Assembly (NCBI RefSeq): GCF_046524175.1 | Contig: NZ_JBEFZF010000009.1 | Coordinates: forward strand, 1 to 64,000 | Origin: Spongiivirga sp046524175 | Lineage (GTDB): Bacteria > Bacteroidota > Bacteroidia > Flavobacteriales > Flavobacteriaceae | Direction of reading: 5' to 3' | DNA length: 64,000 nt | In this document: positions 19,970 to 26,785 of the stretch, piece after piece | Layout: the number at the start of each line of letters is the position of its first letter | Numbering within the stretch: position 1 is the first letter of the stretch | The notes under the pieces: model-generated | Told to the model about the DNA's origin: nothing | Seen by the model: the letters and a program-made list of their open reading frames with translations, nothing else | The model's database searches: none | Program-made: the position numbers and the translations under genes

Positions 19970-20521
19970 TTATATTTTTTCTACTTGCATGTAGCTAAGC
20001 TCAAGCGGTGTCTTACGACCAAAAATCTTCACCATCACTTCTAACTTGCGCTTCTCTTCATTAATTTTTTCAACCGTACCATTAAATCCATTGAATGGCC
20101 CATCAATTACCTTAACAGTTTCGCCCATTACAAATGGTATTGCAACGCTATCAGTTTGTACAGCTAACTCATCAACTTTACCTAACATACGGTTTACCTC
20201 TGATTGTCTTAATGGTACAGGATCACCGCCTTTTGTTTCCCCTAAGAAACCAATAACATTAGTAATAGACTTGATAATATGAGGAATTTCACCACTCAAA
20301 TTAGCCTTAATCATAATGTATCCAGGAAAATAAGTACGCTCCTTATTCACCTTTTTACCATTACGTATTTGCACCACCTTCTCAGTTGGCACTAGCACCT
20401 CTTCAACAAAATCACCCAAACCTAAGCGTGTGATTTCATTTTCGATATAACTTTTTATCTTATTTTCTTGCCCGCTAACTGCTCGAACAACATACCATTT
20501 TTTAACACCTACCTCTGCCAT
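19970..20521 (-). CDS. nusG: Transcription termination/antitermination factor NusG
   Basis: 183 residues, binds RNA polymerase and couples it to ribosomes or Rho. The NGN domain starts KKWYVVRAVSGQENKIKSYI and contains RTYFPGYIMIKANL. The C-terminal KOW domain reads GETVKVIDGPFNGFNGTVE. It follows secE with only a four-base gap, so the pair is probably translationally linked. The sequence is that of the housekeeping paralogue, not a specialised NusG-like antiterminator. Confidence 0.97.
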   Translation of the reverse strand: MAEVGVKKWYVVRAVSGQENKIKSYIENEITRLGLGDFVEEVLVPTEKVVQIRNGKKVNKERTYFPGYIMIKANLSGEIPHIIKSITNVIGFLGETKGGDPVPLRQSEVNRMLGKVDELAVQTDSVAIPFVMGETVKVIDGPFNGFNGTVEKINEEKRKLEVMVKIFGRKTPLELSYMQVEKI

Positions 20522-20525
20522 CTTC

Positions 20526-20816
20526 TTACTTCTTTTTTGTGGTTTGTGTTGCTATAACAAAAGCAATGATTGCGAGAATGATCACATTTCTAATATGGGA
20601 TCCTGTAATCTCAACATCTCCGTTAATAAACGCTTCGATCAAACCACCACTAATCAAATCACCAAACGCCATATCTACAATCCAAACGAATAACGAGAAG
20701 ATGATTGAAAAAACAGCTACAACCACTGTTAAACGTTGCGCCTCAGCCCATGGGGTCCATGTAACATTGTTTTTCAACTCTTCAAACGATTCTTTTATAT
20801 ATGTAATCACGCTCAT
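20526..20816 (-). CDS. secE: Preprotein translocase subunit SecE
   Basis: 96 residues, an essential partner of SecY in the inner membrane. The conserved amphipathic helix is present (YIKESFEELKNNVTWTPWAE), followed by the main TM helix at about residues 29-50. A second hydrophobic stretch (RNVIILAIIAFVIAT, about 78-92) follows a polar linker and ends in TTKKK. Most single-TM SecE proteins are about 60-70 residues, so this one has an extra C-terminal helix. Its place between tRNA-Trp and nusG confirms identity. Confidence 0.92.
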   Translation of the reverse strand: MSVITYIKESFEELKNNVTWTPWAEAQRLTVVVAVFSIIFSLFVWIVDMAFGDLISGGLIEAFINGDVEITGSHIRNVIILAIIAFVIATQTTKKK

Positions 20817-20862
20817 TAGTTCAATACTATTATTTTGTTATGCTTTGATAGCCTAGCTATAG

Positions 20863-20935
20863 CACGGGTTGAGAGGCTCGAACTCCCGACACCTGGTTTT
20901 GGAGACCAGTGCTCTACCAACTGAGCTAAACCCGT
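20863..20935 (-). tRNA. tRNA-Trp (CCA)
   Basis: A 73-base cloverleaf read on the minus strand. Acceptor arms ACGGGTT and AACCCGT pair perfectly, the anticodon stem-loop is TGGTCTCCAAAACCA with anticodon CCA, and the T-loop region reads GAGTTCGAGCCTC. The discriminator is G and CCA is not encoded. It lies between tuf and secE, a conserved position. Confidence 0.97.
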
Positions 20936-20985
20936 AAATAAGGTTGGAATCTAAAGAGAAACCAACCCAACTTTATTTACTTAGA

Positions 20986-21016
20986 AAGGCATCCCGATTT
21001 TACATCGGGACACCTT
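20986..21016 (-). other. Hairpin downstream of tuf
   Basis: TCCCGAT (20992-20998) faces ATCGGGA (21004-21010) around a five-base loop, with an outer AAGG/CCTT stem separated by a 2x2 internal loop. On the minus strand it lies about 30 bases after the tuf stop and before tRNA-Trp. There is no U-tract, so RNA processing or 3'-end stabilisation is more likely than termination. Confidence 0.5.
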
Positions 21017-21046
21017 ACTTTATACACTCAATCTCTTAACGAGATA

Positions 21047-22234
21047 TTAGTCTAGAATTTCAGTTACCTGACCAGCACCTACAGTTCTACCACCTTCACG
21101 GATAGCAAAACGTAGACCAACATTCATTGCAATTGGCTGTATAAGCTCAACAGTAATTGTTAAGTTATCACCAGGCATTACCATTTCAACACCGCTTGGA
21201 AGCGCAATGTTTCCAGTCACGTCAGTAGTACGTACGTAGAACTGAGGACGGTAGTTGTTATGGAATGGAGTGTGACGTCCACCTTCTTCTTTTTTAAGGA
21301 TATAAACCTCTGCTTTAAACTTAGCATGAGGAGTTACAGAACCGGGCTTAGTGATTACCATACCACGAGAGATATCAGTTTTTTCAATACCTCTTAATAA
21401 GATACCAACGTTATCTCCAGCCTCACCTCTATCAAGAATCTTACGGAACATCTCAACACCAGTAATAGTAGAAGTTAACTTCTCAGCACCCATACCGATA
21501 ATCTCAACAGGGTCACCTGTGTTAGCTACACCAGTCTCGATACGACCAGTTGCTACTGTACCACGACCTGTAATAGAGAATACGTCTTCAATTGGCATTA
21601 AGAAATCTTTATCAACATCACGCTTAGGAAGCTCGATCCAAGTATCTACAGCATCCATAAGTTCTTTTACAGTATCAACCCACTTTCCTTCACCATTTAA
21701 AGCACCAAGCGCAGAACCAGAAATAACAGGACCGTTGTCTCCGTCATATTCGTAGAAGCTTAAAAGCTCACGAACTTCCATTTCCACAAGCTCTAAAAGC
21801 TCTTCATCATCAACCATGTCAACTTTGTTCAAGAAAACAACGATACGTGGAATACCTACCTGACGACCAAGAAGGATGTGCTCACGTGTTTGTGGCATAG
21901 GACCATCAGTAGCAGCAACTACTAAGATAGCACCATCCATTTGAGCAGCACCAGTTACCATGTTCTTTACGTAATCCGCGTGACCTGGACAGTCAACGTG
22001 CGCGTAGTGACGGTTCGCAGTTTGATACTCAACGTGAGACGTATTAATAGTAATACCTCTTTCTTTTTCTTCAGGAGCGTTATCAATCTGATCGAAGTCT
22101 CTCACCTCAGATAGACCAGCATCTGCTAATACCTTAGTAATAGCGGCAGTTAAAGTAGTTTTACCGTGATCTACGTGTCCAATAGTACCAATATTAAGGT
22201 GCGGTTTGGAACGATCAAAAGTTTCCTTTGCCAT
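21047..22234 (-). CDS. tuf: Elongation factor Tu
   Basis: 395 residues, the GTPase that delivers aminoacyl-tRNA to the ribosome. It has G1 GHVDHGKTTLTAAIT (residues 19-33), the switch I region ERGITINTSHVEY, G3 DCPGHADYVKNMVTGAAQMD, G4 NKVD, and domain 3 with RPQFYVRTTDVTG. It is flanked by tRNA-Thr(GGT) upstream and tRNA-Trp downstream, an arrangement close to the E. coli thrU-tyrU-glyT-thrT-tufB unit. Confidence 0.99.
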   Translation of the reverse strand: MAKETFDRSKPHLNIGTIGHVDHGKTTLTAAITKVLADAGLSEVRDFDQIDNAPEEKERGITINTSHVEYQTANRHYAHVDCPGHADYVKNMVTGAAQMDGAILVVAATDGPMPQTREHILLGRQVGIPRIVVFLNKVDMVDDEELLELVEMEVRELLSFYEYDGDNGPVISGSALGALNGEGKWVDTVKELMDAVDTWIELPKRDVDKDFLMPIEDVFSITGRGTVATGRIETGVANTGDPVEIIGMGAEKLTSTITGVEMFRKILDRGEAGDNVGILLRGIEKTDISRGMVITKPGSVTPHAKFKAEVYILKKEEGGRHTPFHNNYRPQFYVRTTDVTGNIALPSGVEMVMPGDNLTITVELIQPIAMNVGLRFAIREGGRTVGAGQVTEILD

Positions 22235-22381
22235 GATTTTAAATTATTTAATCTTAGTTAAAATATATTAGTGTTCTTAATTTACTAATCGTTGTTGCCA
22301 GACTAAGCAATTATCAGAAACGACAATTGAGGGTAGCCTGAACCCTCGTCACCCGCAATAAAACAGGCTTACTTTTTTTTG

Positions 22382-22453
22382 AGCCAACGACGGGATTTGA
22401 ACCCGTGGCCTCTTCCTTACCAAGGAAACGCTCTACCCCTGAGCTACGTCGGC
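22382..22453 (-). tRNA. tRNA-Thr (GGT)
   Basis: A 72-base tRNA. Acceptor GCCGACG pairs with CGTTGGC (one G-U), the anticodon loop is TTGGTAA giving GGT, and the T arm is ACGGGTTCAAATCCCGT. CCA is not encoded. It directly precedes tuf by about 147 bases, a spacer that also holds a small GAGGGT/ACCCTC hairpin at 22329-22347. Confidence 0.96.
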
Positions 22454-22492
22454 GTAAAGTGTTTACTTTCTCAACCAGCAAACTGGCATGAG

Positions 22493-22512
22493 ATTCCTGC
22501 CTTCGCAGGAAT
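22493..22512. repeat. ATTCCTGC/GCAGGAAT palindrome in the tRNA array
   Basis: ATTCCTGC (22493-22500), a four-base loop, then GCAGGAAT (22505-22512). It sits in the spacer between tRNA-Gly and tRNA-Thr(GGT). It has the same two arms as the palindromes flanking the GIY-YIG gene at 46600 and 46984. Read on the minus strand the loop is GAAG. Confidence 0.8.
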
Positions 22513-22516
22513 TTAG

Positions 22517-22589
22517 AGCGGGAGACCGGGTTCGAACCGGCGACATTCAGCTTGGAAGGCTGACGCTCTACCAACTGAGCTACTCCCGC
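22517..22589 (-). tRNA. tRNA-Gly (TCC)
   Basis: A 73-base tRNA. Acceptor GCGGGAG pairs with CTCCCGC, the anticodon stem TCAGC/GCTGA encloses CTTCCAA, giving TCC, and the T arm is GCCGGTTCGAACCCGGT. CCA is not encoded. It is third in the array Thr-Tyr-Gly-Thr. Confidence 0.97.
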
Positions 22590-22627
22590 ATTTTTAAATC
22601 AGAATTCTTCATCCTGAATTTAAGTGG

Positions 22628-22710
22628 TGGGGAGAGCAGGATTCGAACCTGCGAAGGTAAAAACCAACAGATTTACAGTCTGTCCTCGTTGGCCGCTTGA
22701 GTATCTCCCC
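22628..22710 (-). tRNA. tRNA-Tyr (GTA)
   Basis: A class II tRNA with a long variable arm. Acceptor GGGGAGA pairs with TCTCCCC, the anticodon arm CAGACTGTAAATCTG gives GTA, and the T arm is GCAGGTTCGAATCCTGC. The discriminator A is followed in the genome by CCA (22625-22627), the only encoded CCA end among the five tRNAs of this window. Confidence 0.97.
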
Positions 22711-22781
22711 GTTTGGTATTTTCAATAAACAAATGAACCCTTTTTGATCAAAAAAATGATCTAAAAATTTCAATTTTTTAG

Positions 22782-22855
22782 AGCCGATGGAGGGACTCGA
22801 ACCCACGACCTGCTGATTACAAATCAGCTGCTCTAGCCAGCTGAGCTACATCGGC
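22782..22855 (-). tRNA. tRNA-Thr (TGT)
   Basis: A 74-base tRNA. Acceptor GCCGATG pairs with CATCGGC, the anticodon arm CTGATTTGTAATCAG gives TGT, and the T arm is CGTGGGTTCGAGTCCCT. It is the first gene of the tRNA-tuf unit, about 45 bases downstream of the predicted start site at about 22900. Confidence 0.97.
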
Positions 22856-22876
22856 TTTTTGTTACTTTTTAGCCAT

Positions 22877-22903
22877 AAAAAAGTCCGCTATTTCTAACGG
22901 ACT
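22877..22903 (-). terminator. Intrinsic terminator after hpf
   Basis: On the minus strand a 6-bp stem AGTCCG/CGGACT (22898-22903 and 22882-22887) with a ten-base loop is followed by six U residues (22882 down to 22877). It lies about 50 bases after the hpf stop. Its 5' arm overlaps the predicted start site of the tRNA-tuf transcript. Confidence 0.75.
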
Positions 22904-22904
22904 G

Positions 22905-22934
22905 CAAATGTAGATAAATTTTATTTTAAACAAA
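22905..22934 (-). promoter_or_regulatory. Promoter of the tRNA-tuf-sec-rpl-rpo unit
   Basis: On the minus strand TTTG (22934-22931), an 18-base spacer, then TACATTTG (22912-22905). This matches the Bacteroidota consensus TTTG-N18/19-TAnnTTTG. It lies just after the hpf stop codon and upstream of tRNA-Thr(TGT). No other strong promoter is obvious before the terminator at 9384-9414. Confidence 0.75.
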
Positions 22935-22950
22935 ACAAAATTGAAAAAAA

Positions 22951-23259
22951 TTATTGCCTAATGTAAGCTCTTAATTTTCCTTTTCGTTTTAATAACACTC
23001 TACCCAATGAACTTGTTGCCATATCGATACCTTCTTCAAATGATTTACAGGTTTTTTTAACCATAAATTCATCACCAGGAACCGCAACTTTAACTTCGAC
23101 AATTTTATTCGCTTTTTCACTAGTATTTTCAACTTTAAGATACACATCAGAATTAATGACTTGGTCATAAAAACTTTCTAGCTTGTCCATTCGCTTTTGG
23201 ATGAAAGCAACTAATTTTCTGTCTACGGTAAAATTTACTGAATGAGTGTTTACTTGCAT
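22951..23259 (-). CDS. hpf: Ribosome hibernation promoting factor (HPF/YfiA family, short form)
   Basis: 102 residues from the ATG at 23259 (MQVNTHSVNF); an ATG three codons upstream is possible. HPF-type proteins bind the decoding centre of idle ribosomes in stationary phase. The family pattern is visible: QKRMDKLESFYD, VKVAVPGDEFMVKKTCKSFE and the basic tail KRKGKLRAYIRQ. It has no long C-terminal dimerisation domain. It follows xerC by about 40 bases and probably shares its transcript with xerC, ending at the terminator at 22877-22903. Confidence 0.93.
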   Translation of the reverse strand: MQVNTHSVNFTVDRKLVAFIQKRMDKLESFYDQVINSDVYLKVENTSEKANKIVEVKVAVPGDEFMVKKTCKSFEEGIDMATSSLGRVLLKRKGKLRAYIRQ

Positions 23260-23298
23260 ATGAAGCATTTTTAGTGGTTAGACAAAAACTGATAAGAA

Positions 23299-24195
23299 TT
23301 ACCCCTTCTTATTTCTTGGGTGCGAAGCGAAGTATGTTTTTTTTAGCTCTTCCATACTATTATGCGTGTACACCTGTGTAGAAGCGAGGCTTGCATGCCC
23401 CAATAATTCTTTAACAGCATTTAAATCCGCACCTTGGTTTAGCATATGAGTCGCAAATGTATGTCTCAAGATATGAGGACTCTTCTTTGCTTTGGTAGAT
23501 GCCTTACTAAAATAGGTATTTATTACCCGATAAACAAGCGTGTCGTATAATTTTAACCCCTTATTAGTAAGTAACAAATAATTACCTGAATTGGTTGTGG
23601 ATATTTCATTTCGCTTGCTTAAATAATTGTCAATCAATATTATAAGACTTTCTAACATTGGAATAAAACGCTCTTTATTACGCTTGCCGAGCACTTTTAA
23701 CCGACGGTTACTCTGGTCAATATCATTAAGGGTGAGATTTACCAATTCTGCCCGACGCATTCCCGTGCCATACAGCAATTCAATAATCAGCCTATCACGA
23801 AGTCCACTAAAATCATCACTGAAAAAACTAACATCAATCACGTTCATTTCTTGTTTAGAAAAAGGAACCTGTACTTTTTTTGGCGTTTTTAAAGCCTTAT
23901 GTTTTGCAAGCGGATTAACATCAATCTGCTTAATTTTTAATAAAAACTTATAATACGCCTTTAGCGATGCTATTTTTCTATTAATACTATTGTTTGATAT
24001 CCCCTGATCTACTAATGCAACGATCCAACTTCGGATTTGTACATAGTGAACCTCACTAATATCAGCAATCTCAAATTCTTCTATACAGTACTGAGAAAAA
24101 GCTTCAAGATCCTTTAAATAGGCCTTTAGAGTATGTGTCGAATAGTTTTTTTCGAGTTGAAGATAATCTTGAAATGAATTTAAAAGCTTTGACAT
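23299..24195 (-). CDS. xerC: Tyrosine recombinase XerC-like
   Basis: 298 residues from the ATG at 24195 (MSKLLNSFQDYL). The frame extends further upstream, but this start matches the family N-terminus. The SAM-like N-terminal domain (about 5-90) is followed by the catalytic domain with Arg in GTGMRRAELVNL, the H-x-x-R box HILRHTFATHML, LGHAS and the nucleophile Tyr in TQVYTH. The gene position beside rpsU and hpf indicates the chromosomal dimer-resolution recombinase and not a phage integrase. No attachment site or mobile cargo is nearby. Confidence 0.93.
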   Translation of the reverse strand: MSKLLNSFQDYLQLEKNYSTHTLKAYLKDLEAFSQYCIEEFEIADISEVHYVQIRSWIVALVDQGISNNSINRKIASLKAYYKFLLKIKQIDVNPLAKHKALKTPKKVQVPFSKQEMNVIDVSFFSDDFSGLRDRLIIELLYGTGMRRAELVNLTLNDIDQSNRRLKVLGKRNKERFIPMLESLIILIDNYLSKRNEISTTNSGNYLLLTNKGLKLYDTLVYRVINTYFSKASTKAKKSPHILRHTFATHMLNQGADLNAVKELLGHASLASTQVYTHNSMEELKKTYFASHPRNKKG

Positions 24196-24301
24196 TTGTT
24201 CTAAAGCTATTCGTTTTTTATCAAACGACATTGAAACTGGGTTTAACGAATAGTATGCTGTGATTATAAAGGTACATTTTAAAAATGAAAAGAGCTTACA
24301 C

Positions 24302-24331
24302 AAAAAAATCCGCCAGCAAATGCTGGCGGAT
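24302..24331 (-). terminator. Intrinsic terminator after rpsU
   Basis: A 10-bp stem (ATCCGCCAGC at 24308-24317, GCTGGCGGAT at 24322-24331) with an AAAT loop is followed on the minus strand by seven U residues. It ends the rpsU transcript before xerC, so xerC needs its own promoter. A weak TACCTTTA box lies at 24267-24274. Confidence 0.92.
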
Positions 24332-24392
24332 TATATATGTTGTGATCCTAATAAGAGAAGGATCGAACTTTAAAATTAAGAACCGTACTAGA

Positions 24393-24587
24393 CTAAATGT
24401 CTTCTTGGTCTCTTAAACCCTGAATGTACTGGGCTTTTTGAATCTGGGCTCTTCTTACTACAGAAGGCTTTGTGAACTGCTTTCTTGAGCGTAGTTGACG
24501 CATAGTTCCTGTACGATCAAATTTTCTTTTGAAACGCTTTAGCGCTCTATCGATGTTTTCTCCTTCTTTTATTGGTATTATTAACAT
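24393..24587 (-). CDS. rpsU: 30S ribosomal protein bS21
   Basis: 64 residues from the ATG at 24587 (MLIIPIKEGENIDRALKRFK), the normal length of bS21. The longer frame would translate the Shine-Dalgarno itself. In Bacteroidota bS21 helps bS18 and bS6 hide the 3' end of 16S rRNA, so most mRNAs are initiated without SD pairing. This gene is the exception here: it has a very strong SD (24597-24607), which fits a feedback loop in which ribosomes lacking bS21 preferentially make it. It is monocistronic, with its own terminator. Confidence 0.96.
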   Translation of the reverse strand: MLIIPIKEGENIDRALKRFKRKFDRTGTMRQLRSRKQFTKPSVVRRAQIQKAQYIQGLRDQEDI

Positions 24588-24596
24588 AAGATAACC

Positions 24597-24607
24597 ACCT
24601 CCTTTCT
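24597..24607 (-). promoter_or_regulatory. Strong Shine-Dalgarno of rpsU
   Basis: The mRNA reads AGAAAGGAGGT, fully complementary to the expected 16S 3' tail ACCUCCUUUCU, with about ten bases between GGAGG and the ATG. No other gene I examined in this window has a comparable SD. Confidence 0.92.
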
Positions 24608-24621
24608 TTAATATTAGGCGG

Positions 24622-24629
24622 CAAAGATA
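24622..24629 (-). promoter_or_regulatory. Putative rpsU promoter -7 element
   Basis: On the minus strand TATCTTTG fits TAnnTTTG, with a TTG 17 bases upstream (24649-24647). It predicts a leader of about 30 bases that contains the SD. Confidence 0.5.
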
Positions 24630-24704
24630 CACTTATAATTAAAAACCAATAACTAAAAACGAATAATTTTTAAAAAAGTTTGACCTCCTTTTATTTCTAA
24701 ACAC

Positions 24705-25889
24705 TCATTTACTTGCCAACTCCTTTTTATCAACCACCGGTGGCTTATACTCTTTCTTATCAATAATCATCTTAGCAATGATCTCGCGAAGTATTTCAGA
24801 AGTGCCTCCACCGATAGGGCCTAATCGGCTATCACGAAGTAATCGAGCCATAGGATATTCTTCCATATATCCATATCCTCCTAAAAACTGCAGGCAATCA
24901 TATGCTATTTTATCAGCTACCTTAGTTGATATTAGTTTAGACATCGTTGCTTCTTTAACCGCATAAACACCTTCATCTAACTTTTTGGCTGTGGCATAAT
25001 TAAACTCTTTACACACAGCAACCTCTGCAGCATGTTCAGCAATGGTATGCCTTAATGCCTGAAATTTATCGATAGTAGTACCAAAAGCAGTACGTTGTGA
25101 CATATAATCTAGTGTATACTCAATAGCCCACTCAGATCGCGCATGGGCATTTATACCCATAATTAATCGCTCTGAAGCAAAGTGCTGCATGATATACGAA
25201 AAGCCTTTATTCTCCTCACCCATCAAATTCGCTAAAGGAACCTTTACATTATCGAATGCAATTTCTCCGGTATCTGAAGCACGCCATCCTAATTTATCTA
25301 GTTTAGTTGCAGACAAACCTTTGCTTTCCCTGTCAACCACAAAAATGCTTATCCCTTTATTACCCAATTCAGGAGCCGTCTTAGCCGCTACAACCAAATA
25401 ATCACTATAAACACCATTGGTAATAAAGGTTTTCGATCCGTTTAAAAGGTAGTGATCTCCTTGCTTAACCGCTGTTGATCGCATTCCTGCAACGTCCGAC
25501 CCGCCAAAAGGTTCAGTTACGCAAAGACAACCGATTTTTGTTCCCTCTATACTTGGCGCTAAATACTTTTGCTTTATATGATGATCTCCTTCGGCCTTTA
25601 AATGTGTCATTGCTAAATAGGCATGTGCCCAAATAGCAGCTGCAAAACCTCCAGAATTTATTTTTTGAAGTTCTTCTAACAAAATTACCGTGTAGAAAAA
25701 ATCAAGATCCAAGCCGCCATATTCCTCAGGATATGCAAGACCAAAATAGCCCATCTCCCCAAATTTCTCCCAGATAAAACGGTCTATACTTCCCGTCTCT
25801 TCCCATTTTTCAATATGCGGAACGACCTCTCGTTTTAAAAAGTCTTTTAAACTATCACGAAATGCATTATGCTCTTCAGTAAAGTACAT
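24705..25889 (-). CDS. Acyl-CoA dehydrogenase family protein
   Basis: 394 residues, an FAD-dependent acyl-CoA dehydrogenase, cytoplasmic, for fatty-acid or branched-chain acyl-CoA oxidation. Visible are the N-terminal helical domain, CVTEPFGGSDVAGMRSTA (FAD/substrate contact), FITNG and the C-terminal RLLRDSRLGPIGGGTSEILRE. The MCAD/SCAD catalytic Glu of the YEGT motif is replaced by Gly (IGGGTSEI), as in the LCAD/isovaleryl class, where the base comes from an upstream helix. HFASERLI is a plausible location. Substrate cannot be assigned. A TATATTTG box on the minus strand at 25924-25931 may be its promoter. Confidence 0.92.
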   Translation of the reverse strand: MYFTEEHNAFRDSLKDFLKREVVPHIEKWEETGSIDRFIWEKFGEMGYFGLAYPEEYGGLDLDFFYTVILLEELQKINSGGFAAAIWAHAYLAMTHLKAEGDHHIKQKYLAPSIEGTKIGCLCVTEPFGGSDVAGMRSTAVKQGDHYLLNGSKTFITNGVYSDYLVVAAKTAPELGNKGISIFVVDRESKGLSATKLDKLGWRASDTGEIAFDNVKVPLANLMGEENKGFSYIMQHFASERLIMGINAHARSEWAIEYTLDYMSQRTAFGTTIDKFQALRHTIAEHAAEVAVCKEFNYATAKKLDEGVYAVKEATMSKLISTKVADKIAYDCLQFLGGYGYMEEYPMARLLRDSRLGPIGGGTSEILREIIAKMIIDKKEYKPPVVDKKELASK

Positions 25890-25911
25890 GGGCGATCTAT
25901 TTTAAATCAAT

Positions 25912-26757
25912 TTAATTGATTAACAAATATAACCCAATTCTATTGATCTTTTTTACCGGAAATCCTTGAATTTTTGTTAATTCATCAATCGATTGAAAGC
26001 CTCCTACCGAATCCCGATATGCTATTATTTGTTTAGCAAGAGGATAATTAATATAGGTAAGTGATGACAAGTCATAAGCCGATACTTCATTGATATTTAG
26101 CTTTTCTATGGTCGGTTTTGTCAATACCGCATACCGTTCTTTTAATTTATTGACAATCTCTGGTTTTAACCCGTACACATCATACAACTGATCTTCAATT
26201 AAAAAACCTCCCAATGCGGTCCTAAACTTTATGATACGTGCAGCCAGCACATCTCCTATTCCGGATATTTGTTTTAATTCTTCTTCTGAAACGGCATTCA
26301 TGTCTTTTACCACAATGGGTACTTTAGATTTTTTAGAAACTGACGTTGATTTTTTCTTGGTATTTTTAAAATCAGGAAAACGAAAATCTTGTTTTATTGC
26401 TTCTAAAACAGCATCTGAAACAAGCGTTACTTGCTGAAACTCTTTTGCCGAATTCACATAATTTCCTTCCAATCTATATTGCAATAATCTGTTGATTTCA
26501 TCAAGAGAAAGCCCTATTTGATATCCTTTGTCTTGATCAATATAATTGGGATTATAGGTATATCTTTTTTTAGGCGGAGTCAACTTAGCCAGTGAATCGA
26601 TTTGTTGATTTAGTCGATTGACCTCTTCACTTGCGGTTATTGGTTCATTCGAAGAAAAATCAACAAACCAGGAAATTAAACCTAGAATAGTGATAATAAG
26701 AATCAAAAAGAAAATCCCACTTCGTTCGTTTTTATTGAACTGGAAGTGGGATTTCAT
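25912..26757 (-). CDS. Membrane-anchored helix-hairpin-helix (ComEA-like) protein
   Basis: 281 residues. One N-terminal TM helix (SGIFFLILIITILGLISWFV, about 13-32) anchors an extracytoplasmic part with repeated HhH motifs. These include VSEEELKQISGIGDVLAARI followed by IKFRTALGGF (about 155-185), and VSAYDLSSLTYINYPLAKQI with IAYRDSVGGF (about 225-255). ComEA-type proteins bind incoming DNA during natural transformation, so a DNA-binding role is plausible but unproven. It is upstream of the acyl-CoA dehydrogenase in the same direction, with no functional link obvious. Confidence 0.85.
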   Translation of the reverse strand: MKSHFQFNKNERSGIFFLILIITILGLISWFVDFSSNEPITASEEVNRLNQQIDSLAKLTPPKKRYTYNPNYIDQDKGYQIGLSLDEINRLLQYRLEGNYVNSAKEFQQVTLVSDAVLEAIKQDFRFPDFKNTKKKSTSVSKKSKVPIVVKDMNAVSEEELKQISGIGDVLAARIIKFRTALGGFLIEDQLYDVYGLKPEIVNKLKERYAVLTKPTIEKLNINEVSAYDLSSLTYINYPLAKQIIAYRDSVGGFQSIDELTKIQGFPVKKINRIGLYLLIN

Positions 26758-26785
26758 AATGAACTATTTGAATTAGTAGTTTGCC

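Noticed and set aside
22314..22806. ORFs spanning the tRNA array on both strands
   Set aside because: They cross tRNA genes and spacers; their peptides reflect tRNA sequence such as GGTTCGAA.
23299..24195. Tyrosine recombinase as sign of a prophage or integrative element
   Set aside because: It sits in the conserved hpf-xerC-rpsU neighbourhood with no cargo or attachment sites, fitting chromosomal XerC.
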